Source: Chromohalobacter sp. 11-W
Lineage (GTDB): Bacteria > Pseudomonadota > Gammaproteobacteria > Pseudomonadales > Halomonadaceae
Direction of reading: 5' to 3'
Assembly (NCBI RefSeq): GCF_029889905.1
Contig: NZ_JARANZ010000005.1
Coordinates: forward strand, 186,001-250,000
Length of the DNA: 64,000 bases
Shown: piece by piece, positions 10,143-18,841 of the stretch
Layout of the letters: each line of letters opens with the position of its first letter
How positions within the stretch are numbered: position 1 is the stretch's first letter
Notes under the pieces: generated by a model
The model's database searches: none
Told to the model about the DNA's origin: nothing
Seen by the model: only the letters and a program-made list of their open reading frames with translations
Program-made: the position numbers and the translations under genes

Positions 10143-11066
10143 TCATTCCCAACTAGCGCCCTCAAGCGCATTCAATGGCAGCTTCAGATAGCGCTTGCCG
10201 TTGCTCTCCGGCTCGGGAAGCCGCCCACCGAGGATGTTGACCTGCAGCGCGTGCAGGATCAGCTTCGGCATGGGCAGCTCGCTATCGCGGCGGTTGCGCA
10301 ACTCGACGTACTCGGCTTCGCTGCTCTCGCCGAGCTGGTGCTTGTTGTGCTCACGCTGCTCGCGCACGGTGCTTTCCCACTGCGGTTCGCGCCCGTCAGG
10401 CATGTAATCGTGACCGGTGAACAGGCGCGTCTCGTCCGGCAAGGCCAGGATCGCCTGAATCGAGTGCCACAGCTGATGCGCGCTGCCACCGGGAAAGTCG
10501 GCACGCGCGGTGCCGAAATCGGGCTGGAACAGGGTATCGTGAACGAAGGCAGCATCGCCGATCACGTACGTGATCGAGGCCAGCGTATGGCCCGGCGAGT
10601 GCATTACGCGGCAATCGATCTCGCCCAACTTGAAGGTATCCCCTTCGTCGAACAGATGATCCCACTGGCTACCGTCGTCCTTCAGCTCCGGCCAGTTGTA
10701 GATTCCTTTCCACAGCGCCTGCACCTGGGTCACCGGTCGACCGATGGCGGTGGGAGCACCGGTTTTCTCATGCAAGTAACGTGCGGCGGAAAAGTGATCC
10801 GCGTGCGGGTGGGTATCCAGAATCCAATCGACTTCAAACCCTTCGCGCTCGATATACGCCAGCAACTCGTCGGCCTGATGGGTCGCAGTGGCACCGGACT
10901 TCTCATCAAAATCGAGCACCGGGTCGATGATCGCGCAGTGCCGCGTGGCGGGGTCGCTGACGACATACTGAATGCTGAAGGTACGCGGGTCGAAAAAGCC
11001 CGCGACATCCGGCTGATCGGCTCTCTTCCCGTGTGATAAAGCAAAGGTTTTCATTGCGTCCGTCAT
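10143..11066 (-). CDS. Metallo-beta-lactamase-fold hydrolase (Blh / persulfide-dioxygenase-like)
   Basis: The 307-residue cytosolic protein has the MBL metal motif H86-P-H88-A-D90-H91 and further ligands in HSPGHTLAS, the VHDTLF aspartate and GHDYMPDG. The pattern resembles the glyoxalase-II-like branch that includes ETHE1-type persulfide dioxygenases and the Blh proteins controlled by the sulfide sensor BigR. It has no rhodanese domain, and no BigR-like regulator is adjacent. Substrate is therefore uncertain between persulfide oxidation and another thioester or lactam hydrolysis. GGGAGG stands 4 nt before the ATG at 11066. It is transcribed away from the ABC transporter genes across a 349-nt gap. 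Confidence 0.8.
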   Translation of the reverse strand: MTDAMKTFALSHGKRADQPDVAGFFDPRTFSIQYVVSDPATRHCAIIDPVLDFDEKSGATATHQADELLAYIEREGFEVDWILDTHPHADHFSAARYLHEKTGAPTAIGRPVTQVQALWKGIYNWPELKDDGSQWDHLFDEGDTFKLGEIDCRVMHSPGHTLASITYVIGDAAFVHDTLFQPDFGTARADFPGGSAHQLWHSIQAILALPDETRLFTGHDYMPDGREPQWESTVREQREHNKHQLGESSEAEYVELRNRRDSELPMPKLILHALQVNILGGRLPEPESNGKRYLKLPLNALEGASWE

Positions 11067-11415
11067 CGCCTCCCCTAGAGTCTGAGCGTTTCTCTCAGGA
11101 TAACGCAGACATTGTTCTAACGTTATACTTTTTTACTATATATCGGCACGCAACATGATGCCTCGCTATAAAAATCGGCAATATCGACCGGCATGGCGCC
11201 AGAAAGTACGTGAATGCGCCAGAGAGAGACTCACCGGGCAAAGGGAAGCCAGGCAGCGGGGATGCAGAAAAACAAAAAGGAATATAAAATTAGTTCATTA
11301 TTCTCAATTGCACTATTCAGGCTACACTAGATTTTGCACGGAAAGCCGACGGGGTATTGCCACCTTCAGCCAAGTCCCCGGACAGCCACTTTTCGATCCC
11401 ATGTAGGAGCCGATC
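11067..11415. other. Intergenic region between two divergent genes
   Basis: This 349-nt gap separates the MBL hydrolase (leftwards) from the amino-acid transporter (rightwards). It is distinctly AT-richer than its surroundings at 11118-11160 and 11265-11340, as expected for two promoters. A short palindrome TAACGTTA lies at 11118-11125 on the hydrolase side. I could not pick a convincing -35/-10 pair in either direction. An open frame across 11155-11406 has a very basic, repetitive composition and does not look like a gene. Confidence 0.6.
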
Positions 11416-12174
11416 ATGTCGTTACGCCATTTTATGCAATATGCCCTGGCGGGGCTCGCCCTGAGCGCGACCGCCCTCACTGCGCATGCCGATACCCTGC
11501 GTGTCGGGATGTCCGGCGGTTATTATCCCTTTACCTTCGTCGAGCAGGATGTACTGAAAGGCTTCGAGGTCGATGTCATGAACGCCGTCGGCGAGCAAAC
11601 CGGTGACGACATCGAGTTCGTCACCGCGAGTTTTTCGGGACTGGCGGGCATGCTCGATTCCGGCCGCATCGATACCATCGCCAACCAGATCACCATCACG
11701 CCGGAGCGCAAGGCCAAGTATGCCTTCACCGAGCCCTACGTCTACGACGGCGCCCAAGTGGTGGTACGCAAGGGCAACGACGCCATCGAGGGTGTCGAGG
11801 ATCTCAAGGGCAAGACCGTCGCCGTCAACCTGGGTTCCAACTACGAGCAGCTCTTGCGCGAGTTACCCTATGCCGATGACATTGACATCAAGACTTACGA
11901 ATCGAACATTGAGCAGGATGTAGCGCTGGGCCGCGCCGATGCCTTCGTCATGGACCGCGTCAGCGCCACCCAGGTCATCAAGGATAAGCCCTTACCGCTC
12001 GCGCTCGCCGGCCAGCCGTTCTCGCGCATCGAGAACGCCCTGCCCTTCCGCGACGACGAAGCCGGGCATGCCTTGCGCGACCGCATCAATAAAGCCCTGG
12101 ATGTGCTTCGCGAAGATGGCACGCTCAAGCAAATCTCCGAAAAGTGGTTCGGCACCGATATCACCACGCCGTGA
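11416..12174 (+). CDS. Amino-acid ABC transporter substrate-binding protein, cystine type
   Basis: This is the periplasmic binding protein of a polar amino-acid ABC importer (family 3). It has 252 residues with a signal peptide ending AHA (about 25). The mature protein starts DTLRVGMSGGYYPF and shows the family segments GFEVDVMNAVGEQ, DTIANQITITPERKAKYAF and KWFGTDIT. The overall look is closest to the cystine binders TcyA/FliY/TcyJ, but the ligand is not proven by sequence. GGAG is 8 nt before the ATG. Permease and ATPase genes follow on the same strand after a strong hairpin, which would leave more message for the binding protein. Confidence 0.88.
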   Translation: MSLRHFMQYALAGLALSATALTAHADTLRVGMSGGYYPFTFVEQDVLKGFEVDVMNAVGEQTGDDIEFVTASFSGLAGMLDSGRIDTIANQITITPERKAKYAFTEPYVYDGAQVVVRKGNDAIEGVEDLKGKTVAVNLGSNYEQLLRELPYADDIDIKTYESNIEQDVALGRADAFVMDRVSATQVIKDKPLPLALAGQPFSRIENALPFRDDEAGHALRDRINKALDVLREDGTLKQISEKWFGTDITTP

Positions 12175-12193
12175 CACCACGCTTCATTTGAAC

Positions 12194-12213
12194 GGCCGGG
12201 GCATGCCCCGGTC
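12194..12213 (+). promoter_or_regulatory. Intergenic hairpin between binding-protein and permease genes
   Basis: The stretch 12194-12213 folds into a GC-rich stem (GGCCGGGG/CCCCGGTC, one G-U pair) around a CATG loop. It lies 20 nt after the binding-protein stop and 24 nt before the permease start, without a T-run. Such hairpins commonly stabilise the upstream message or lower read-through, giving an excess of the binding protein. That role is an inference. Confidence 0.6.
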
Positions 12214-12236
12214 GTCTGCTTTCAGGCGACTCGATC

Positions 12237-12911
12237 ATGCACGTTCTCGATCTCGACTACATGCTGGGGTTGTTGCCGATCTTACTCGGCTATCTACCGC
12301 TGACATTGGAAATGGCCGGCGCCGGCATGCTCGCAGCGCTGGTACTGGCCTGCCTGCTGGCCGTCGTGCGGGTTCAGCGAACGCCTGGGCTCAATGCGCT
12401 GGCCATGCTATTCATCTCCTTCTTTCGCGGCACGCCATTGCTGGTGCAGCTGTTCCTGTTCTATTACGGCTTACCGCAAATCCTGACCTTTCTGGTCGCG
12501 ATCAACGGCATCACCGCCACTATCCTGGGGCTGACCCTGCACTTTTCTGCCTACATGGCGGAATCGATTCGCGCCGCCATCGTCGGGGTCGACCGCAGCC
12601 AGACGGAAGCAGCGCTGTCCATCGGCATGACCCAAGGGCAACTGATGCGTCGCATCGTCCTGCCACAGGCGACACGCGTGGCCACGCCGACGCTCATGAA
12701 CTATTTCATCGACATGATCAAGGCCACCTCGCTGGCCTTCACGCTCGGCGTGACCGAACTCATGGGAGCCACCCAGAAAGAAGCCGCCAGCAGCTTTCTC
12801 TACTTCGAGGCGTTCTTGTTGGCGGCCATCATCTACTGGGTGGTGGTGGAAATTCTTTCGTGGCTACAGCGGCGGCTGGAAAAACGTCTTAACCGAGCCT
12901 ATCAACGATGA
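12237..12911 (+). CDS. Amino-acid ABC transporter permease, cystine type
   Basis: The 224-residue inner-membrane protein belongs to the HisMQ/GlnP permease family. It has about five membrane segments and the cytoplasmic EAA loop [22 protein letters not shown], which docks onto the ATPase. The segment [19 protein letters not shown] is characteristic of the polar amino-acid subfamily. It is similar in layout to TcyB/YecS permeases. Its stop overlaps the ATPase start by 4 nt. The only permease here, it probably acts as a homodimer. Confidence 0.92.
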   Translation: MHVLDLDYMLGLLPILLGYLPLTLEMAGAGMLAALVLACLLAVVRVQRTPGLNALAMLFISFFRGTPLLVQLFLFYYGLPQILTFLVAINGITATILGLTLHFSAYMAESIRAAIVGVDRSQTEAALSIGMTQGQLMRRIVLPQATRVATPTLMNYFIDMIKATSLAFTLGVTELMGATQKEAASSFLYFEAFLLAAIIYWVVVEILSWLQRRLEKRLNRAYQR

Positions 12912-13657
12912 TCGCACTCAACGGCATCACCAAACGCTTCGGCGCGCATACCGTCTTCGAGAACATCGACCTGACGCTGGAGCAAGGCGAGATCATCGTC
13001 GTCATCGGCCCGTCGGGCACCGGCAAGTCGACGCTTCTACGCTGCATCAATTATCTTGAAACCCCCGACGCCGGACGGCTCACGGTGGGCAACCTCAGCT
13101 TAGACGTCGCCCATGCGAGTCGTCGCGACATCCTCGCGCTGCGTCGACGCACCGCGTTTGTCTTCCAGAATTATGCGTTGTTCGCCAACAAGACGGCGCT
13201 GGACAATATCTGCGAGGGCATGATCGTCGTCGATGGCCTCTCCAAAGCAGAGGCACATGCCCGAGGGCGCGAAATTCTCGAGCGCATCGGTCTAACGGAC
13301 AAGGCGAATGCGTATCCGGCATCGCTATCCGGCGGTCAGCAGCAACGCGTGGGCATCGGGCGTGCGATGGCCGCCAAGGCGGATGTCATCCTCTTCGATG
13401 AACCCACTTCGGCGCTCGATCCTGAATGGGTCGACGAGGTACTGGCCCTGATGAAGCACCTCGCCCAGGAGCGCCAAACCATGATCGTGGTCAGCCACGA
13501 GATGCAATTCGCCCGCGAGGTCGCCGACCGCGTGGTGTTCATGGATGAAGGCCGCATCATCGAACAAGGCCCGCCCGACGAGCTTTTCACCAATCCCCAG
13601 GACGAACGTACGCAACGCTTCCTGCGCAAGGTGCTGGCCAACAATCCCATCGTCTGA
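12908..13657 (+). CDS. Amino-acid ABC transporter ATP-binding protein, cystine type
   Basis: The 249-residue ATPase energises the importer. It has Walker [10 protein letters not shown] (about 35-43), the Q-loop FQNYALF, signature [14 protein letters not shown], Walker [13 protein letters not shown] and switch His in VVSHEMQFA. It is close to the GlnQ/HisP/TcyC group. It is the last gene of the transporter operon. The 28-nt gap to the convergent gpgS contains half of an inverted repeat (13668-13697) with no T-run, so no firm terminator was called. Confidence 0.93.
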   Translation: MIALNGITKRFGAHTVFENIDLTLEQGEIIVVIGPSGTGKSTLLRCINYLETPDAGRLTVGNLSLDVAHASRRDILALRRRTAFVFQNYALFANKTALDNICEGMIVVDGLSKAEAHARGREILERIGLTDKANAYPASLSGGQQQRVGIGRAMAAKADVILFDEPTSALDPEWVDEVLALMKHLAQERQTMIVVSHEMQFAREVADRVVFMDEGRIIEQGPPDELFTNPQDERTQRFLRKVLANNPIV

Positions 13658-13685
13658 GTCGGCATTCGGCCAGGTGCCTGGACGC

Positions 13686-14906
13686 TTACACCTGGCCCTG
13701 GTTGTCGAGTTCCACGGCCTCGTACATGCGCTCCTTGAGGTCGTGAATCGCCGCGCTTACCCGGTTCCAACTGGGAATGAACGGCTTGTCTCGGGGTGAT
13801 TCTAGAAACGACGCCCCCGCCTCGAGAATGTTCGCGGTGAAAAGCTCTACCGCTTGCTCCTCGCTGTGGCGGTCAAGCGCCAGGCCATTCATGCGCGCAT
13901 CGTTATCGTAGGCCTCGATCAGATCCAGCGCGGTGCGGTAATAGGTCGCCTTGATGGTGCGAAAGGTCTCGGAGTGAATGGGCACGCCCAGTGTCGCCAG
14001 CTTGCGGAACATGGCCTTGGCGATGTCCAGGCTCATGCGATTGAGACCACCGCTGGGATCGTCAGGGGAGACGGGCTGGTGCTTGTGATCGTAGGCATCG
14101 GCGATATCCACCTGGCACAGCCGCTTGGTCGAATGGTTGCGGTGAACCTCCGAGAGCACGCCGATTTCCAGCCCCCAGTCGCTGGGGATGCGAATGCCGT
14201 CGAGCACGTCGGCGCGCATCGAGAACTCCCCCGAGAGCGGGTAGCGATAGCTGTCCAGATACTCCAAGTATGGCAATGGACCGAAAACCATCTTCAGCGC
14301 ACGAATCAGCGGCGTCACCATCAGACGTGCCACGCGCCCGTTGAGCTTGTTATCGGCCACTCGCGAGTAATAGCCCTTGCAGAATTCGTAATTGAACTGC
14401 GAGTTGGCGACCGGATACAGCAGCCGCGCCAGCATGCCACGGTCATAGGTCACGATATCGCAATCGTGCAGCGCGACCGCTTCCGTGCGCGCGGAGGCCA
14501 GCACATAACCGCTGCAATACCACACGTTACGCCCCTTGCCGGGCTCCTGCGGTGCCAGGTCGAGCGCGTTCAACTCGGCGTCCAGCGCCGACAGACGCGG
14601 TCCATCGTTCCACAAAATACGGTGATGCTGCGGCAGGCGCGAGAAGAATTCGCGGGCGCGCAAGAATTGGTCGCGATCGGCACGGTCCAGCCCGATCACG
14701 ATCTCCGAGAGGTACGGCACCTGCGCCAGCTCATCGACGATATTCGACAGCGCCGGCCCCTCGAGTTCGGAAAACAGCGAGGGCAGGATCAAGCCCATCG
14801 GCCGGCGCTTGGAAAACTTCATCAAATCGGCTTCCAATGCGTCCACCGGGCGCTGGGTGAGATTATGAAAGGTGGTGACGATACCGTTCTGGTAGAAATC
14901 GCTCAT
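13686..14906 (-). CDS. gpgS: Glucosyl-3-phosphoglycerate synthase
   Basis: GpgS transfers glucose from an NDP-glucose to 3-phosphoglycerate, the first step to the compatible solute glucosylglycerate. The 406-residue protein is a GT-A type glycosyltransferase of the GpgS/MpgS-like group. It starts FHNLTQRPVDALEADL, has the nucleotide region GLILPSLFSELEG and a DXD metal motif at D148/D150 (ALHDCDIVTYD), and then the acceptor region YRYPLSGEFSMRADV and DWGLEIGVLSEV. The start overlaps the stop of the upstream phosphatase gene by ATGA, and AGGAGGG precedes it inside that gene. The pairing with a HAD phosphatase of MpgP type supports this function over a general glycosyltransferase. Confidence 0.88.
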   Translation of the reverse strand: MSDFYQNGIVTTFHNLTQRPVDALEADLMKFSKRRPMGLILPSLFSELEGPALSNIVDELAQVPYLSEIVIGLDRADRDQFLRAREFFSRLPQHHRILWNDGPRLSALDAELNALDLAPQEPGKGRNVWYCSGYVLASARTEAVALHDCDIVTYDRGMLARLLYPVANSQFNYEFCKGYYSRVADNKLNGRVARLMVTPLIRALKMVFGPLPYLEYLDSYRYPLSGEFSMRADVLDGIRIPSDWGLEIGVLSEVHRNHSTKRLCQVDIADAYDHKHQPVSPDDPSGGLNRMSLDIAKAMFRKLATLGVPIHSETFRTIKATYYRTALDLIEAYDNDARMNGLALDRHSEEQAVELFTANILEAGASFLESPRDKPFIPSWNRVSAAIHDLKERMYEAVELDNQGQV

Positions 14907-15790
14907 CGTGACGTGCCCTCCTGGGGAGTCTTGTCTTCGGACGTCGCATCCATGCAGGTCTGCCACCACTCGGCGATGCCCTCGGCCCAACCTTCGGGGC
15001 CGGGCTGCCGGGTACGATAGAGCGTCATGCCGCCGGCGATGTCCACTACCGCCTCGTGCTTGCCACGGACCAGAATCGGATGATCGACGGCTTCGAGCAG
15101 GCTGACATCGTTGGGACCGTCGCCCAGCCCGACACTGGCAGGTCTGACCCCACGAAGCGCCGTGTAGCGATCGAGCAACCAGCGCACCGACTGGCCCTTG
15201 TCGACCGCCCCCATCACATGCCAGAACCGTCCTCCCCGCGTCAGGCGCAGCCCATCGCTTTCCAGGGCGTGACGAAAGCGTGCCAGGGCGGCCTCGTCGT
15301 CATCCCACAAAAGGGGCTCGCTGCCCTCGCGCGCCTGCGCCTGACGCGCTTTGTCGGCACTCAGCGAGGTCAACTCGCACAACGTATCGAGGGACAATTC
15401 GCGCATGCCACGAAAGCGCACGCCCAGCCGCTCGCGCAGCACCTCGAGGCGCCGTCGAATGAAACCGATATCCAGTGACGGTGTCTTGACGATCAGACCA
15501 TCCGGCGCGGCGGGGTCACGATCCAACCGAGCATGTTGCCAACGCGCCGGCAACCCGATCACCGCGCCGTTCTCGGCGATGAACGGCGTCTCCGTGAGCC
15601 CCAGTTCGTCGCGCAAGGCCAGTAGTTCCTCGCGGGTCTTGCTGGTGGTCGGAATCACCGCGACACCGGCCTCGGCAAGCCGTGCCAACCAGGCGGCGGC
15701 GGGTTGCCACGTATAACTGTCGTGGTCGAGTAGCGTGCCATCCAGATCGGTGAACACCAGCCACGGCGTATGCGAAACCGATTGCGTCAT
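14903..15790 (-). CDS. gpgP: Glucosyl/mannosyl-3-phosphoglycerate phosphatase (HAD family)
   Basis: This enzyme removes the phosphate from glucosyl-3-phosphoglycerate to give glucosylglycerate. The 295-residue protein is a HAD-superfamily phosphatase of the MpgP/Cof branch. The nucleophile is D15 and the general acid D17 (FTDLDGTLLD), the threonine of motif II sits in IPTTSKTREE, and motif IV is GLGDGPNDVSLL. The cap region with GRFWHVMGAVDKGQSV is typical of MpgP. The gene is first in a two-gene operon with gpgS. Preference for the glucosyl over the mannosyl substrate is inferred from the partner. Confidence 0.87.
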   Translation of the reverse strand: MTQSVSHTPWLVFTDLDGTLLDHDSYTWQPAAAWLARLAEAGVAVIPTTSKTREELLALRDELGLTETPFIAENGAVIGLPARWQHARLDRDPAAPDGLIVKTPSLDIGFIRRRLEVLRERLGVRFRGMRELSLDTLCELTSLSADKARQAQAREGSEPLLWDDDEAALARFRHALESDGLRLTRGGRFWHVMGAVDKGQSVRWLLDRYTALRGVRPASVGLGDGPNDVSLLEAVDHPILVRGKHEAVVDIAGGMTLYRTRQPGPEGWAEGIAEWWQTCMDATSEDKTPQEGTSR

Positions 15791-15977
15791 GAGCCTTCTC
15801 CCCTTAGCACCGCCTCACATGTCCTGGAACGCGCCACACGATCTCAATGCGATCATGAAAGGTGTTCTTCAGATGAAGGTAGCACGGATCGTGCCACTCT
15901 CTGACAAGCAACCCTTCGAGCCCGGTTACCAAGGACTCATGCACGCGCCGCCACGGTGCATGGCCTTCCTCCGGGTA

Positions 15978-16023
15978 CAAAAATGCCCCGTCACAGCGCA
16001 TCTAGTGCACCACAACGGGGCAT
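15978..16023 (-). terminator. Rho-independent terminator of the dgo operon
   Basis: On the minus strand downstream of dgoK, ATGCCCCGT (16023-16015) pairs perfectly with ACGGGGCAT (15991-15983). The loop is 23 nt and a T-run follows (15978-15982 region). The 9-bp perfect stem and T-tract fit an intrinsic terminator ending leftward transcription before gpgP. The remainder of the 261-nt gap to gpgP (start 15790) shows no gene. Confidence 0.8.
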
Positions 16024-16051
16024 ATCAAGCCTCGGCCTTGGGCAGAACGCG

Positions 16052-16963
16052 TTACTGGGCGTGATGATGCTCGGCAATCGCCGCCAACCCGGCAAGCGTC
16101 GCCGCATCGCTATCCAGCGGCGTGACCTCGAGACCAGCCGTTTCCAGCGCCAGCGTATAAGGACGCCGTAACGCCTCGGCACCAACCAGCAGCAAGCGTT
16201 CGAGGCCGGGACGTGCGACGCGCATGGCACGCACTTCCTCACCGATCAACACCCCGGAGATGAAGCTGCCTACCTGCTCGGCATCCAGACCGCGGTAGAG
16301 ATGCCGGCTGCGGGCCTCGAACAGGGCATGCAACACGCCGTCCTCACTCTGGGCACACGCCAGTCCCTGGCGAAATGCACCTTCATCGAACGGCGCGTCA
16401 TCACGGGCGGGCTCGCCCGGCAGGGTGTGGAAGCGCACCGCATGATAAAGCTCACCGGTCATCAGCGTGGTGAAGGTCGTCATTCGCTCATCGCGTAGTC
16501 GCGCCCACTTGCTGTGGGTGCCGGGCAGGCAGCAGTCGGCGTCGGAGACTCTGGCCAGCGCCAGGGCACCCAATGCCTGAACCTCTTCACCGCGCATGAC
16601 GTCACAGTGCGTCTCATCGACTTGCTTCACACCCGGCACGATCCAGGCGTTTTCCAACCCCGGCGCGGCCACGACATGTGCGGCGAGATCACGCCCCGAG
16701 ACGGGCAAATCGAGCTGCGGTGCCTCACTCCAGCCGCGCTTGGAACCGACCATGCCCGCCAGATAGACGGGCACCCGGCCGCCTTCCCGCCAGTCGCCGA
16801 CTTGAGCCTGGCAGTAATGCGGAAACTCGGCGGTTTCCAGCGCCTTGAGACCTGCCTCGCTACGCCGCGTATCGAGGCAGGCACCGCTTTGTCGATCGAC
16901 CAGAAACGCCCGGAAATTGCTGGTGCCCCAGTCGATGACAATCAGTCGCTGATCGGCGCTCAT
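16052..16963 (-). CDS. dgoK: 2-dehydro-3-deoxygalactonokinase
   Basis: DgoK phosphorylates 2-dehydro-3-deoxy-galactonate (KDGal) with ATP in the DeLey-Doudoroff pathway for galactonate. The 303-residue protein shows the ASKHA-type start LIVIDWGTSNFRAFLVD and GMVGSKRGWSEAPQLDLPV. It also has the PGTHSKWARL segment and the ligand loop TLMTGELYHAVR of the DgoK family. Length matches the usual 290-310. The ATG at 16963 overlaps the dgoA stop by 4 nt. It is the last gene of the operon, followed by a strong terminator. Confidence 0.93.
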   Translation of the reverse strand: MSADQRLIVIDWGTSNFRAFLVDRQSGACLDTRRSEAGLKALETAEFPHYCQAQVGDWREGGRVPVYLAGMVGSKRGWSEAPQLDLPVSGRDLAAHVVAAPGLENAWIVPGVKQVDETHCDVMRGEEVQALGALALARVSDADCCLPGTHSKWARLRDERMTTFTTLMTGELYHAVRFHTLPGEPARDDAPFDEGAFRQGLACAQSEDGVLHALFEARSRHLYRGLDAEQVGSFISGVLIGEEVRAMRVARPGLERLLLVGAEALRRPYTLALETAGLEVTPLDSDAATLAGLAAIAEHHHAQ

Positions 16964-17646
16964 TGATCGCCCTCGTGCTCGAACAGTTCGGTCATGGTGT
17001 AGAGTTCCTCGAGCCGCCGCCATTCGGCGACAAGCTCGCGTGCCACCTCGCCCACCTCGGCGGCGCTGCGCCCGGGACGGTAAAGATTGCTCCCAAAACC
17101 GAAACCGCGAATGCCCACGCCATGCCAATCCGACATGTTGCTCTTGTCGATGCCACCTACCGCGAATACCGGTAGCTCAGGCGGCAGGATCGCGCTGATA
17201 TCCTTGAAGTAACCGGTTCCCAGGCGCCCAGCCGGGAACAACTTGAGCGCCGTGGCCCCGGCACGCGCCGCGCTCAACGCCTCACTCGGCGTCATGCAGC
17301 CGACCAGCGGCGCCAGGCCCTGCTCGACACCGGCACGAATCACCTCGGGGTCGCTGTTGGGAGTAACCATCAACGGTGCGTCAAGACGCGCCAGCTCAGC
17401 CGTATCAGCGGCCTCCAGCACCGTGCCGGCGCCCACCAGCACATGCTCGGGGCAACGTGCCGCAACGCGTTCGATGCTCTTCCACGGCAAGGGTGAGTTG
17501 AGCGGGATCTCGATCAGACGAAACCCCGCCTCGACCAACTCGTCGAAGACCTTATCGATCTCTTCGGGGCGAATACCACGCAGAATCGCCACCAGCGGCA
17601 ATTCCCTGAGTGCCGCGTCGAGCGCGGCCCGTTGCGTCTCGTTCAT
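16960..17646 (-). CDS. dgoA: 2-dehydro-3-deoxy-6-phosphogalactonate aldolase
   Basis: DgoA splits KDGal-6-phosphate into pyruvate and glyceraldehyde 3-phosphate. The 228-residue class I aldolase has the Schiff-base lysine K135 in ATALKLFPAG and catalytic E46 in RLIEIPLNSP. The phosphate-binding region AVGGIDKSNM is also present. The closely related KDPG aldolase Eda is the alternative, but position between dgoD and dgoK makes DgoA the better call. It starts 10 nt after dgoD ends. Confidence 0.92.
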   Translation of the reverse strand: MNETQRAALDAALRELPLVAILRGIRPEEIDKVFDELVEAGFRLIEIPLNSPLPWKSIERVAARCPEHVLVGAGTVLEAADTAELARLDAPLMVTPNSDPEVIRAGVEQGLAPLVGCMTPSEALSAARAGATALKLFPAGRLGTGYFKDISAILPPELPVFAVGGIDKSNMSDWHGVGIRGFGFGSNLYRPGRSAAEVGEVARELVAEWRRLEELYTMTELFEHEGDQ

Positions 17647-17656
17647 AAAGCCTCCT

Positions 17657-18805
17657 TTACCACTCCGCTATCGACCCATCCTCGTGCGTCCACACAGGGT
17701 TGCGCCAACGATGCCCCACCTTGGCGCGCTCCTCGACGAATTGCTCGTCGATCTCGACTCCCAGGCCGGGCCCTTCGGGAATCGCGCAGAAGCCATCGGT
17801 AATGGCCAGCGCGGATTTGTCGACCAGGTAATCCAGTACATCGTTATCACGATTGTAGTGGATGCCCATGCTCTGCTCCTGGATGAACGCATTGTGGTTC
17901 ACCGCATCCACATGCAGCGAAGCAGCCAGCGTCAACGGCCCCAGCGGGCAATGCGGCGCCAGCGCGACATCGTGACACGACGCCAGCGAGGCAATCTTCA
18001 TGCCCTCACTGATGCCGCCGCAGTGCGAGAGATCGGGCTGGATGATATCCACCATGCCTTCGGCCAGCAGGTCGCGGAACTGATAGCGGGTATGTAAGCG
18101 CTCGCCGGTCGCAATGGGATAACCCAGGCCGCCAGCAATGTGCTTGAGACTGGGCAGATGCTCAGGCAGTACCGGCTCCTCGACGAACATCGGGTGGTAG
18201 GGCTCCAATTCGCGCATCAGCACCTTGGCCATGGGACGATGCACGCGACCGTGAAAGTCGATGGCGATGCCCACGTCCGGCCCTACCACCTCGCGCGCTT
18301 CGGCGACCCGCGCCACAGCCTCGTCGATCTTGCGGTGCGAATCGACGATCTGCATTTCCGGCGTGCCATTCATCTTGAATGCCGTGAACCCCTTGTCGAC
18401 CAAGGCCTTGGCGCCAGCCCCCACATCGCTGGGACGATCACCACCGGTCCAGGCATACATGCGCATCTTGTCGCGCACCTTGCCGCCCAGTAGCTGATAG
18501 ACGGGCACGCCGAGATCGCGACCCTTGAGGTCCCACAGCGCCTGGTCGATCCCGGCGATGGCACTCATCAGGATCGGGCCACCGCGATAGAAACCCGCGC
18601 GGTACATCGTGTCCCAAAGGTATTCGATACGGTGTGGGTCCTGGCCGACCAGATAGTCGGCGAGTTCGTGCACCGCCGCCTCGACGGTAGCCGCGCGCCC
18701 TTCCACGACCGGCTCGCCCCAGCCATAGCACCCTTCATCGGTCTCGATCTTGAGGAACAGCCAACGCGGCGGTACTTGCCAGGTCTTGAGCTGGGTAATC
18801 TTCAC
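17657..18805 (-). CDS. dgoD: D-galactonate dehydratase
   Basis: DgoD dehydrates D-galactonate to 2-dehydro-3-deoxy-galactonate. The 382-residue enolase-superfamily enzyme starts [15 protein letters not shown] as expected. It has the metal ligands in [16 protein letters not shown] and IATGERLHT, and the catalytic His region [15 protein letters not shown]. The length equals that of the well-studied E. coli enzyme within a residue. It follows the regulator gene by 36 nt and is the first enzyme gene of the operon. No galactonate permease (DgoT-like) is found in this operon. Confidence 0.96.
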   Translation of the reverse strand: MKITQLKTWQVPPRWLFLKIETDEGCYGWGEPVVEGRAATVEAAVHELADYLVGQDPHRIEYLWDTMYRAGFYRGGPILMSAIAGIDQALWDLKGRDLGVPVYQLLGGKVRDKMRMYAWTGGDRPSDVGAGAKALVDKGFTAFKMNGTPEMQIVDSHRKIDEAVARVAEAREVVGPDVGIAIDFHGRVHRPMAKVLMRELEPYHPMFVEEPVLPEHLPSLKHIAGGLGYPIATGERLHTRYQFRDLLAEGMVDIIQPDLSHCGGISEGMKIASLASCHDVALAPHCPLGPLTLAASLHVDAVNHNAFIQEQSMGIHYNRDNDVLDYLVDKSALAITDGFCAIPEGPGLGVEIDEQFVEERAKVGHRWRNPVWTHEDGSIAEW

Positions 18806-18841
18806 GAGAGGTCTCCTTGTCGATGCAAAATGATGACTCGC

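Noticed and set aside
10251-11036. 261-codon frame antisense to the MBL hydrolase
   Set aside because: It mirrors the hydrolase gene exactly and shows no domain; the hydrolase has the full metal motif.
11300-11335. Possible sigma-70 promoter near TACACT before the cystine-type binding protein
   Set aside because: No acceptable -35 at 16-18 nt spacing, so the call would be guesswork.
11155-11406. Open frame of 83 codons before the amino-acid transporter
   Set aside because: Very basic, low-complexity composition, no family pattern, no clear ribosome-binding site, and it lies in the divergent promoter region.
13668-13697. Inverted repeat GGCCAGGTG/CACCTGGCC between the ABC ATPase gene and gpgS
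   Set aside because: The stem is perfect but has no T-run on either strand and includes the last codons of gpgS, so I did not call it a terminator.
13854-15020. Long open frame (388 codons) antisense to gpgS
   Set aside because: Long antisense frames are common in GC-rich DNA; the product is His/Arg/Gln-rich shadow sequence while gpgS on the other strand has clear family motifs.
14903-15790. Reading gpgP as mannosyl-3-phosphoglycerate phosphatase in a mannosylglycerate pathway
   Set aside because: The partner synthase resembles GpgS rather than the typical mannosyl-3-phosphoglycerate synthase, so glucosylglycerate is preferred; the substrate is still inferred.
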